DNA of 49,468 nucleotides from assembly GCA_902555435.1 (NCBI GenBank), contig CACDRL010000006.1, forward strand, positions 42,501 to 91,968. The letters run 5' to 3'. How positions within the stretch are numbered: position 1 is the first letter of the stretch; each line of letters opens with the position of its first letter. Below the pieces are notes generated by a model. It was not told the DNA's origin, made no database searches, and worked only from the letters and a program-made list of their open reading frames with translations. Position numbers and translations under genes: made by a program. Source of the stretch: an uncultured Pelagibacteraceae bacterium. GTDB taxonomy: Bacteria; Pseudomonadota; Alphaproteobacteria; Pelagibacterales; Pelagibacteraceae. This document shows positions 27,873 to 36,140 of this stretch, one piece after another.

Positions 27873-29198
27873 ATGTCAAACTTTGTTGAAATAAAAAATA
27901 AAGTTGGCAAATTTAAAAAAACAATAACGGTACCTGGTGATAAAAGCTTGAGTATAAGATGGGTACTTTTCGCTTCTCTTGCAAAGGGAAAGTCAAAGTC
28001 AAAAAATCTTTTAATGTCAGACGATGTTATAGCTGCAATTAAAGCAATAAAAAAACTTGGTATTAAAGTAACTATAAACAAAAAAGTATGTACAATTTTT
28101 GGCAAAGGAATTGAAGGATATAGATATAAAAAAAATCTTACAATTAACGCACAAAATTCAGGTACTTTAGGAAGACTAATATTGGGTCTATTAGTAAATT
28201 CTAAAAATCCAATAAATTTAATAGGTGATAAGAGTTTGTCTAAAAGAGATTTTAGTAGGGTATCTGAACCTCTAAGTAAATTTGGTGCTAAATTTAAATT
28301 AAGAGATAATAACTTTCTACCTTTAAAAATTTATGGATCATCTAATTTGAAACCAATTAAATATTATGAGAATAAAGGTTCAGCTCAGTGCAAAAGCTCA
28401 ATTATTTTTGCAGCAATGAGGACTAATGGTGAAACAATAATTAAAGCCAAAAAGTCAAGAAATCATACAGAGCTACTTTGTAAGCATTTAAAATTGCCAA
28501 TTAATGTTAAAAAATACAAAAATTTTGATGAAATTAAAATAAAAAAAATAAAAAAAATTAAAAAACTAGATTATGATATTCCATCAGATATTAGCTCTAG
28601 CGCATTCTTCATTGTTTTAACCGCTCTTTCCAAAAACTCAGAATTGACCATAAAAAATGTAAATGTAAATCCATCAAGAATTGGGATTATAAGTATTCTA
28701 AGAAAAATGGGTGTTAAAATATTTTTTAGAAATCAAAAAACTTATAAAGGAGAAAAAAAAGCTGACATTAAAGTAATTAGTGCTAAAAATTTAAAAGCAA
28801 TCAACTGTCCACCTGAATTAAACAGTGGAGCAATTGATGAATTTTTAGTTATATTTTTGGTTGCAGCTAAGGCTAAAGGTATTTCATATTTTAGAGATTT
28901 AAGTGAACTAAATCATAAAGAAAGTCCAAGATTAAAATGGGCTGAAAAAATTTTGAATAATCTAGGGGTAAAAACGATTACAACAAAAGATTCTATTAAA
29001 ATTTACGGTAATCCAAATTTAAATATAAACTTTAATAAAAAAATAATAATTAAAAACTATTTGAAAGATCATAGAGTTTTCATGACTAGTTTAATTGCAG
29101 CCTTAAGTTTTGGAGGAAATTGGTTTATTCATGATAAAGACTCAATAAATACTTCATTTCCTAATTTTTTAAAAATTATCGATAAAATAAAAAAATGA
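27873..29198 (+). CDS. aroA: 3-phosphoshikimate 1-carboxyvinyltransferase (EPSP synthase)
   Basis: Adds enolpyruvate to shikimate-3-phosphate. The 441-residue protein keeps the catalytic landmarks: VPGDKSLSIR (K24, R29), NSGTLGRL, GSAQCKSS, the DEF loop, HKESPRL and DHRVFM. Several blocks differ from textbook forms (GDKS for GSKS, KRDFSRV for KRPM), but the substrate-binding residues remain, so activity is expected. It is followed by cmk with a 4-bp overlap, the aroA-cmk-rpsA order found in many proteobacteria. Confidence 0.93.
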   Translation: MSNFVEIKNKVGKFKKTITVPGDKSLSIRWVLFASLAKGKSKSKNLLMSDDVIAAIKAIKKLGIKVTINKKVCTIFGKGIEGYRYKKNLTINAQNSGTLGRLILGLLVNSKNPINLIGDKSLSKRDFSRVSEPLSKFGAKFKLRDNNFLPLKIYGSSNLKPIKYYENKGSAQCKSSIIFAAMRTNGETIIKAKKSRNHTELLCKHLKLPINVKKYKNFDEIKIKKIKKIKKLDYDIPSDISSSAFFIVLTALSKNSELTIKNVNVNPSRIGIISILRKMGVKIFFRNQKTYKGEKKADIKVISAKNLKAINCPPELNSGAIDEFLVIFLVAAKAKGISYFRDLSELNHKESPRLKWAEKILNNLGVKTITTKDSIKIYGNPNLNINFNKKIIIKNYLKDHRVFMTSLIAALSFGGNWFIHDKDSINTSFPNFLKIIDKIKK

Positions 29199-29851
29199 TT
29201 AAAAGAAAAGATATTTTAAAGATTGCAATTGACTCACCTGCTGCTGCGGGTGCTGGCACTTTGGCAAAAGCTATTTCAGAATATTACAATTTATTTTATC
29301 TAGATACTGGGAAAATTTATAGATTTATTGCTTATTTAAAAATTAAATTTCCAAAAAAATTTAGTAATAAATATGTTAAATCAAAAATTAAATCTTTAAA
29401 AATAAAAGATCTTGCAGATAATGATTTGTTATCTGATAAAGTTGGAACTGAAGCTTCCATAATATCAAAAAATAAATCTTTGAGAAAAATCGTACATTCT
29501 TTTCAAATTAATTTTGCTTACAATCCACCTAAAAAATACAAAGGTTCATGTCTAGACGGTAGAGATATTACTTATAACATCGTTCCTGATGCTGACTTTA
29601 AATTTTACATAACAGCCAATGTAAAAACTAGAGCGTTAAGGAGATATAAAGAGCTAAAATCATTAAAAAAAAAAATATCTTATGAAGAAGTGTTAAAAAA
29701 CATTAAAAATAGGGACAAAAGTGACTATAATCGTAAGATTGCCCCATTAAAGAAAACAAAAGATTCTTTGTTGATTAACACGACAAATTTATCTAAAAGA
29801 GCGTGTTTTTTAAAAATAAAAAAAATTATAGACAGGAAAATTAATACTTAA
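29195..29851 (+). CDS. cmk: cytidylate kinase with altered P-loop
   Basis: Phosphorylates CMP and dCMP. The 218-residue protein has the family layout: YLDTGKIYR after the P-loop, SCLDGRDITYNIVPDADFKFYI, the LID region RALRRYKEL and the RDKSDYNRKIAPL segment. The P-loop, normally GPxxxGKGT, reads SPAAAGAGT (14-22), so the first Gly is Ser and the phosphate-binding Lys is Ala. The reading frame is intact and the context (aroA-cmk-rpsA) is standard, so this is a real gene with a strange active site. Confidence 0.9.
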   Translation: MIKRKDILKIAIDSPAAAGAGTLAKAISEYYNLFYLDTGKIYRFIAYLKIKFPKKFSNKYVKSKIKSLKIKDLADNDLLSDKVGTEASIISKNKSLRKIVHSFQINFAYNPPKKYKGSCLDGRDITYNIVPDADFKFYITANVKTRALRRYKELKSLKKKISYEEVLKNIKNRDKSDYNRKIAPLKKTKDSLLINTTNLSKRACFLKIKKIIDRKINT

Positions 29852-31578
29852 TGGAAATATATAAAGATTTATCAAATCCAACATCACAAGAATTTGAAAA
29901 ATTACTAAGTAGCCAACTTTCAAAAACTCAGATCGAAGAGGGAAAAATAATTGAAGGTAAAATTAATAAAATCACAGATAAATTTGTATTCTTATATGTT
30001 GATGGTCTAAAATCTGAGCCTGTTTTAGACATCAATGAATTAAAAGGTATGGGACTTAATGAAAAAATTAAAATTGGTGAAAAAATTTCAGTTTTACTGG
30101 AAAAAATTGAAGACAAAAATGGTGAGGTTTTAGTTTCAGCAAGTAAAGCTCAAAAAATAAAAGGTTGGGATAAATTGGTTGAAGCTTATGAAAATAATGA
30201 ACCCATTATGGGTAAAATAACATCAAAATGTAAAGGCGGATGTATAGTTGAGCATATTGATACTGGTTCATTAATGTTCTTACCTGGTTCACAAATTAGC
30301 GATAAACCTCTGAAAGATATAAGTCATTTAATGAATGAACCACAAAAATTCGCCCTTATAAAATTAGATAAAATAAGAGGCAATGCTTGCGTATCAAGAA
30401 GAGAAATAATTTCATCTTTTAAAAAAGAGGATAAGGCAAAAATAGTTGAGAAATATAAAGTTGGAGACATTATTAAAGGTGCGGAGGTAAAAGGATATAG
30501 TTCTTTTGGATGCTTCTTTAACGTAAATGGTGAATTGGACGTTTTAGTTCACTTACAAGAGATTTCTTATTCAAGAGTAAACCATCCTGACGAAGTATTC
30601 AATATTGGTGAAAAACACGACCTAAAAGTTATCAGTGTTGATAAAGAAAAATTACAAGTTGGATGTTCTGTAAAACAATTATCTCCTGACCCTTTTGAAC
30701 ATATTGAGAATTATGAATTAAATAAAATATATAAAGTCAAAGTTGTAAAATTAATGGACTTTGGTGCTTTCTGTGAACTTGAGCCAGGTCTAACAACATT
30801 GCTTCATTCAAGTGAGTTAAGTTGGACTAAAAAAAATATTTCAGTCAAAAAAATGTTTAAAGTTGGTGATGAAATAGATTGTGTAATTACTGAAATCGAC
30901 AAAGATAAAAGACGAGTTGCAATATCACATAGACTGACACAAGAAAATCCTTTTGAAACATTTGAGAAAAAATATCCTGTTGATAGCATCGTTGAAGGTG
31001 ATGTTGTAAATAAAAATGAATATTCATTATTTGTTAAAATAGAAGATTTAGATATCGATGCTTTTTTACATTGTAATGATTTAACATACTTAAATAATGG
31101 TGAAGAAGAATTAGCAAAGTATAAAAAAGGCGACAAGATTAAAGTTAAAGTTCTAGAAATAAAATCTTCAGAACAAAAAATTAGAGTTGGTTTAAAACAA
31201 ACACAACCAGATCCATTTGACTGGTTTAAAAATAAGTCAAAAAATCAAACAATAACAGTAAAAGTTGTTTCGACTGATAATAAAGGACTAATTGTAAGAC
31301 CTGATGGTTGTGACATGGATTTACAAATTAAAAAATCTGCGATAGCAATTAATGCTGCTGATGCTAGACCAAGTAGATGGACAGGTGGTGAAAAATTAGA
31401 TTGTGCAATAGCAGATTTGGACCTAGTTAAGAGAAAAGTATCTTTAAGTATTAAATTACTTGAAGAAATTGAGAAAAAAGAAGCTCTTGAAAAATATGGA
31501 TCTGAAGGATCTGGTAAAAACTTACCTTTTTCTTCATTATCTGAAGATTTGAAGAAAAAAGAGGAAGATAAAGAATAA
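29851..31578 (+). CDS. rpsA: 30S ribosomal protein S1
   Basis: S1 binds mRNA on the 30S subunit. The 575-residue protein contains six S1-type OB repeats: two divergent N-terminal ones (from about 30 and 115) and four canonical ones with the GxFxxxxxxxxGLxH-type pattern (for example YSSFGCFFNVNGELDVLVH and LMDFGAFCELEPGLTTLLH). The tail is charged. The ATG overlaps the cmk stop by one base (TAATG). It is followed by the integration host factor gene, as usual. Confidence 0.96.
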   Translation: MEIYKDLSNPTSQEFEKLLSSQLSKTQIEEGKIIEGKINKITDKFVFLYVDGLKSEPVLDINELKGMGLNEKIKIGEKISVLLEKIEDKNGEVLVSASKAQKIKGWDKLVEAYENNEPIMGKITSKCKGGCIVEHIDTGSLMFLPGSQISDKPLKDISHLMNEPQKFALIKLDKIRGNACVSRREIISSFKKEDKAKIVEKYKVGDIIKGAEVKGYSSFGCFFNVNGELDVLVHLQEISYSRVNHPDEVFNIGEKHDLKVISVDKEKLQVGCSVKQLSPDPFEHIENYELNKIYKVKVVKLMDFGAFCELEPGLTTLLHSSELSWTKKNISVKKMFKVGDEIDCVITEIDKDKRRVAISHRLTQENPFETFEKKYPVDSIVEGDVVNKNEYSLFVKIEDLDIDAFLHCNDLTYLNNGEEELAKYKKGDKIKVKVLEIKSSEQKIRVGLKQTQPDPFDWFKNKSKNQTITVKVVSTDNKGLIVRPDGCDMDLQIKKSAIAINAADARPSRWTGGEKLDCAIADLDLVKRKVSLSIKLLEEIEKKEALEKYGSEGSGKNLPFSSLSEDLKKKEEDKE

Positions 31579-31594
31579 TTTAAGTATATTTAAA

Positions 31595-31885
31595 TTGGCT
31601 ATTGTAAAATCAAAGCTTTTAAGACAAATTTCAAAAAACTACCCCAATTTTTTAAAAAAAGATTTAGAGAAATTTACTGATATAATTTTAAATGAAATAA
31701 AAAGATCACTTCGTAGAGGAGACGGAGTTGAATTAAGAAATTTTGGTACATTTAGAGTTAAAACTCAAAAAGCCTCCATTAGAAGAAATCCAAAAACAGG
31801 TGAAAAGGTTGCTGTTCCTGAGAAGAAAGTAATATCATGGAAAATGAGTAAGGAAATGTTTAAAAAGATTAATGATGAAGAATAA
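31595..31885 (+). CDS. ihfB: integration host factor beta-like HU-family protein
   Basis: A 96-residue HU/IHF-type DNA-bending protein with the signature FGTFRVKTQKASIRRNPKTG and the IHF-beta N-terminal pattern SKLLRQISKNYPNFLKKDLE. The position after rpsA is the classic place of ihfB. The start is TTG (31595): the next in-frame methionine is far into the DNA-binding arm, and MAIVKSKLL aligns with the usual N-terminus. The pyrF start overlaps its last codons. Confidence 0.92.
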   Translation: MAIVKSKLLRQISKNYPNFLKKDLEKFTDIILNEIKRSLRRGDGVELRNFGTFRVKTQKASIRRNPKTGEKVAVPEKKVISWKMSKEMFKKINDEE

Positions 31886-32564
31886 AACTATATTTGTTGC
31901 TTGTGATACTTCAAATCTAAACAAAATAAAAAAAATTCTTAAAAATATTAAAACTAAAGAATTAAAAATTATTCCGAAATTTGGATTACAGTATTTTTAC
32001 TCAAAAAATGGAAGAAAATTTTTAGAGAAATACAAATCAGGTTTTTGGTTAGATTTAAAAATTAATGATATTCCACAGACAGCTCTTTCAGCAGTTGATA
32101 GTTTAAAAGACTTAAAAAATTGCAAATACATTACAGTCCATGCAAATGGTGGGCTTGACATGCTTAAAGCCATCAAAAAAAAAGCTAAACAAATTAATAA
32201 AAATTTAAAAGTACTTGGAGTTACTGTGTTAACTAGTCTTAACAATAAATCTTTAAAAGAAATTGGTCATACTAAAACAGTTGAACAAATAGTTTTAAAG
32301 CAAGCAGGTGTTGTTAAAAAATCAGGATGTGATGGAATAGTTTGTTCTGCAAAAGAAGCAAAAATGATTAGAAAAAAATACAAAAATTTTTTAATCATTA
32401 CACCTGGTATAAGAATGCCAGGTGATAAATTAAATGATCAAGCTAGAGTAATGACACCAAAAGATGCATTCAAAAATAAAGTTTCAGGAGTAGTGATTGG
32501 AAGATCTATTACACAGGGGAATATTAAAAATAATATAAAAAAATTAATTGATCATTTAAATTAA
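31872..32564 (+). CDS. pyrF: orotidine-5'-phosphate decarboxylase
   Basis: The last step of UMP synthesis. The 230-residue TIM-barrel protein has the catalytic segment LDLKINDIPQT (the D-x-K-x-x-D charge relay), VHANGG, VLTSL, DGIVCSAKEA and PGIRMPGDKLNDQARVMTP, then GVVIGRSIT. Two adjacent ATGs (31872, 31875) are possible starts, both inside the end of ihfB. The stop overlaps the trpF start (TAATG). Confidence 0.95.
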   Translation: MMKNKTIFVACDTSNLNKIKKILKNIKTKELKIIPKFGLQYFYSKNGRKFLEKYKSGFWLDLKINDIPQTALSAVDSLKDLKNCKYITVHANGGLDMLKAIKKKAKQINKNLKVLGVTVLTSLNNKSLKEIGHTKTVEQIVLKQAGVVKKSGCDGIVCSAKEAKMIRKKYKNFLIITPGIRMPGDKLNDQARVMTPKDAFKNKVSGVVIGRSITQGNIKNNIKKLIDHLN

Positions 32565-33193
32565 TGATCAAAGGTTGTAAAATTTGTGGTATTTCAGACC
32601 TAAATACTTTAAATTTTTTAATTAATCACTCTTACCCACCAACATTTATAGGATTTATTTGTAACTATCCAAAAAGTTCTAGATATATTGAATATAAAAA
32701 TTTAAAAAAACTTTTAAGTGTAAGTCCAAAACAAAGTTACTATGTTGCCGTTCTAGTTAAACCAAATGTTAATATTTTAGAGAAAATTAAAAACTTACCT
32801 TTTGATTACTATCAATTGTATGATTGCACGCCAGGAGAAATAAAAGAGATAAGAGAAAAATATCAAAAGAAAATTATTACAGCTTTTACAATCAAATCAA
32901 AATCTGATTTAGCCAATTATAAATTATATTCTGATGTTACTGACATCTATCTATTTGACAGCAAAGGCTATGAGAAAAGTCAGTCTTTTGATCATGGCTT
33001 AATTAAAGATATCGAGTTAAATAAGGAATTAATGATTGCTGGAAATATTCAATACAATGATGAGCTTAAAAATTTCAAAAATATAGCAAATTTTATAGAT
33101 TTGTCTGGTGGCGTAGAAACATCTGGATTAAAAGACTTATCCAAAATAGAATTTTTTTTAAATAAAGTGAATGAAATTAAAAATGAAGCTTAA
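32564..33193 (+). CDS. trpF: phosphoribosylanthranilate isomerase
   Basis: Catalyses the third dedicated step of tryptophan synthesis (the Amadori rearrangement). The 209-residue protein has the catalytic cysteine in KGCKICGI near the N-terminus, VAVLVKPN, the aspartate in YLFDSKG and the phosphate-binding LSGGVETSGLKD near the end. It is first of the trpF-trpB-trpA group. Its last 11 bases overlap the likely trpB start at 33183, indicating translational coupling. Confidence 0.94.
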   Translation: MIKGCKICGISDLNTLNFLINHSYPPTFIGFICNYPKSSRYIEYKNLKKLLSVSPKQSYYVAVLVKPNVNILEKIKNLPFDYYQLYDCTPGEIKEIREKYQKKIITAFTIKSKSDLANYKLYSDVTDIYLFDSKGYEKSQSFDHGLIKDIELNKELMIAGNIQYNDELKNFKNIANFIDLSGGVETSGLKDLSKIEFFLNKVNEIKNEA

Positions 33194-34414
33194 AAGAGGT
33201 ATTCCATTAATTGATCAACATGATCGACAAGGTTTTTGGGGGGGGGGAAGTTTGGTGGCAGTTTTATACCTGAAACTTTAAAAAAACCTGTAGAGGATTT
33301 AACAAATGAATTTAAAAGACTGAGAAATAATAAAGAATTTTTAAAAAAAAGAGATTATTATTTTAAAAATTATATTGGTTCACCAACTTCTTTTGTAAAA
33401 TTAGAAAATTTGTCCGGTCATTTAGGTGGAGCTCAAATATGGGCAAAGGTAGTTTCAGAGGCAAATGGAGGTGCACATAAAATTTATAATGCCACTGTTC
33501 ATGCACTAATTTGTAAAGCTATGGGTAAAAAATATATTGTTGGCGATACTGGTGCGGGATATGCAGGAAAAATGTTAAGTATGGCTGCTAAAAAATTTGG
33601 ACTTAAATGTAAAATATTTATGGGTGCAAAAGACATTAAAAGACAAAAACCAAATTGTGACGCTATGAGAAAAAATGGAGCAGAAATAGTACCTGTTTAT
33701 TCTGGTAGTCAGACTTTAGTTGATGCAGTAAGTGAATGCATGCGATATTGGGTATCTAATTGTGATAATACACATATGTGTGTTGGTAGTACTGTTGGAC
33801 CAAATATCTTCGTAAAAATATGTGGTTGGTCAACTGCACAAATTTCTAGAGAATTAAAAACACAGCTTAAAAAAGAATTTAAAAAAATTCCAAATAAAAT
33901 TAAATTAATTAATTGTGTTGGAGGTGGTAGTTCTGCATATGGATTTTGGAGTGAGTTTATTGATTTTGATAAGAAACAAATAGAATTGATTGGTGTTGAA
34001 GCGGGAGGCCCTAAAAAATCAAAACTTCATGCAGCGCCATTAAGTAGAAATGCAAAAGTTGGTATTTTACATGGAGCGGCTTCATATGTTTGCCAAAATA
34101 AAGAAGGACAAATTAATGACACGGAATCTATAAGTGCAGGTTTAGATTATCCTGGTGTTAGTCCTATTCATTGTTTTTTAAAAGATTCAAAAAGAGCAAG
34201 ATATACTTATGCGACAGATGAAGATGCACTTAATGCGCACGTTATGGTTACTAAGTTTGAAAAACTTAATCCAAGTTTAGAACCAAGTCATGCTTTTGCT
34301 GAGGCAATAAAGATTGCTCCAAAATTAAGCAAAGATACAATTATAATTGTTAACTCTTGTGGTGATGCAAAAAAAGATAGAGATATTTTAAGAGAGAGAT
34401 TGGGAAAACATTAA
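33183..34414 (+). CDS. trpB: tryptophan synthase beta chain, frame-disrupted at a 10-G tract
   Basis: A PLP enzyme joining indole and serine. ATG 33183 opens a frame reading DQHDRQGFWGG (the start of the TrpB domain), but at the G tract (33238-33247) the family sequence continues in another frame (GKFGGSFIPETL and on to 34414). One added or two removed Gs would rejoin it to about 410 residues. The PLP lysine is kept (GGAHKIYNA). However, catalytic Glu109 (ETGAGQHG in Salmonella) reads DTGAGYAG, and the NLSGRGDKD end reads NSCGDAKKD. Context (trpF before, trpA overlapping after) supports TrpB. Without the upstream frame, only a TTG at 33236 could start it. Confidence 0.88.
33238..33247 (+). 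repeat. 10-G homopolymer within trpB
   Basis: Ten consecutive Gs in a genome of about 30% G+C, exactly where the trpB reading frame breaks. A consensus error in the homopolymer is the plainest explanation. A real contingency tract or slippage site is possible. Confidence 0.97.
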
Positions 34415-35214
34415 TGAGCTCTTTACTTAAAAAAGCTTTTTTAAATGCAAAAAAAGAAAACAGACCTGCCTTACTGACTTATACAGTTGCAGGTGATAAT
34501 ACTAAAAAAAAATCTTTAGAAATTCTTAAGTCTATTTCGAACTTTGCTGATATTTGTGAATTAGGTTTTCCTCACAACACTCCCATAGCTGACGGAGGTC
34601 AAATCCAAACTAGTGCCTATAGAGCAATTAAAAATGGTATAAAAATTAAAGATGTATTTTCAATTGTAAAAAATTTCAAAAAATCAAAAAAAAATACCCC
34701 AATTATACTAATGGGTTATTACAATATGATATTTCAGTACAATGAAAATAAATTTTTAGAAAAATGTAAAAAAACAAAAGTAGATGGACTAATTGTTGTA
34801 GATTTACCTTATCCTGAAAACAAAAGTTTTGCATCAAGATGTAAAAAGAATGGAGTAAATTTTATACAGCTGGTCTCACCTACTACTTCTCAAATTAGAT
34901 TAAAAAAAATAATAAAAGACTCTCATGATATGCTTTACTATATAAGCATGTTGTCAACTACAGGAGGAAAACTAAAAGTATCTCCAAAGAAAATCTTGGA
35001 AAGATACAACAAAATTAAAAATCAAAATAAATCAAAAAATGTGGTGATTGGCTTTGGTATTACAGAAAAGACAATTAAATCTCTTAAAAAAGCTGATGGA
35101 TTAGTAGTTGGTAGCGCAATATGTAGAGAAATATCTAAATCAATTGAAAGAAGACAAAATACTGTCACAAATGTTACTAATATCGTTAAAAGATTAAGAA
35201 ATAAAATTCAATGA
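34414..35214 (+). CDS. trpA: tryptophan synthase alpha chain
   Basis: Cleaves indole-3-glycerol phosphate to indole. The 266-residue TIM barrel keeps both catalytic acids at their usual numbers, E49 (CELGFP) and D60 (PIADGG). Other conserved segments are changed: FSDP reads HNTP, and the usual GVTGA loop reads STTGGK (YYISMLSTTGG). The phosphate-binding end VIGFGITEKT and GLVVGSAI are normal. The ATG overlaps the trpB stop (TAATG) and the stop overlaps accD (ATGA). Confidence 0.93.
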   Translation: MSSLLKKAFLNAKKENRPALLTYTVAGDNTKKKSLEILKSISNFADICELGFPHNTPIADGGQIQTSAYRAIKNGIKIKDVFSIVKNFKKSKKNTPIILMGYYNMIFQYNENKFLEKCKKTKVDGLIVVDLPYPENKSFASRCKKNGVNFIQLVSPTTSQIRLKKIIKDSHDMLYYISMLSTTGGKLKVSPKKILERYNKIKNQNKSKNVVIGFGITEKTIKSLKKADGLVVGSAICREISKSIERRQNTVTNVTNIVKRLRNKIQ

Positions 35215-36140
35215 ATTGGATAACCAAAATTATTAAAGCAGGTGAAAAAATAAAAACTGCTATACGTGAACGAGCTACTAAAGAAGATATTGCAAAAAGT
35301 GAATGGACAAGTTGTTGTCGAGGACCAATTCTAAAAAAAGATTTAGAAGCAAACCTTTGGGTATGTCCAGATTGTAACAAACATCATAGAATTAAACCTA
35401 AGCAAAGATTTGATATTTTATTTGGAAAAAACAATTATGAAGTTTTTAAAACACCAATTCCAAAAGATGATCCTTTAAATTGGACAGATTCTAGATCTTA
35501 TAAAGATAGACTAAAAAGTGCTCGTAAGAAAACTGGATTAGATTGTGGAATGATGGTTGCTTCTGGAACAATAAATAATATTAAAATAACAGCTGTTGCA
35601 TCTGACTTTGATTTTTTAGGAGCATCAATGGCTGCTGCTGAAGGTGAAGCATTTTTGTATGGAATTCAACATGCAATAGAAAATCAAACGCCATTTATAT
35701 GTATTAGCGCTGGTGGAGGAATGAGAATGATGGAAAGTTTAATTTCATTATCTCAAATGACAAGAACTACACTTGCAATTAATGAATTAAAGAAAAATGG
35801 TTTACCTTACTTAGTGTGTATTACAGATCCAACTGCAGGAGGAATAACTGCTTCTTATGCAATGTTAGGAGATATTCATATTGCTGAACCGGGTGCTTTG
35901 ATTGCATTTGCAGGTGCACGGGTAATTCAAGGAACAGTAAAAGAGGAATTGCCTGAAGGTTTTCAAAAAAGTGAGTATGTTGAGAAAACAGGGTTTGTTG
36001 ATTTAATTGTAGAGAGAAAAAATCTAGCATCTAAAATAGGAACTTTATTATCAATATTGTTAAAACAAAATTCTGCTATAAGTTCTGAGCAAAATGAAAC
36101 TCCAGAAGATACTCAGCAATTTTCAAAAGTTGCATCCTAA
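35211..36140 (+). CDS. accD: acetyl-CoA carboxylase carboxyltransferase subunit beta
   Basis: Partner of AccA in malonyl-CoA synthesis. The 309-residue protein has the N-terminal zinc region, CCRGPILKKDLEANLWVCPDC, and the carboxyltransferase core (GMMVASGTINNIKITAVASDF, SAGGGMRMMESLISLSQM, TDPTAGGITASYAMLGDI, FAGARVIQGTVKEELPEGFQ). The first zinc pair, CxxC in E. coli, is reduced to adjacent cysteines C35-C36, while the second (C52, C55) is normal. trpA-accD-folC order is common in proteobacteria. Confidence 0.95.
   Translation: MNWITKIIKAGEKIKTAIRERATKEDIAKSEWTSCCRGPILKKDLEANLWVCPDCNKHHRIKPKQRFDILFGKNNYEVFKTPIPKDDPLNWTDSRSYKDRLKSARKKTGLDCGMMVASGTINNIKITAVASDFDFLGASMAAAEGEAFLYGIQHAIENQTPFICISAGGGMRMMESLISLSQMTRTTLAINELKKNGLPYLVCITDPTAGGITASYAMLGDIHIAEPGALIAFAGARVIQGTVKEELPEGFQKSEYVEKTGFVDLIVERKNLASKIGTLLSILLKQNSAISSEQNETPEDTQQFSKVAS

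Noticed and set aside
27873..29198. AroA suspected of being a divergent or inactive enolpyruvyl transferase
   Set aside because: Catalytic and substrate-binding residues (PGDKS, NSGT, HKES, DHR) are in place despite divergent surroundings.
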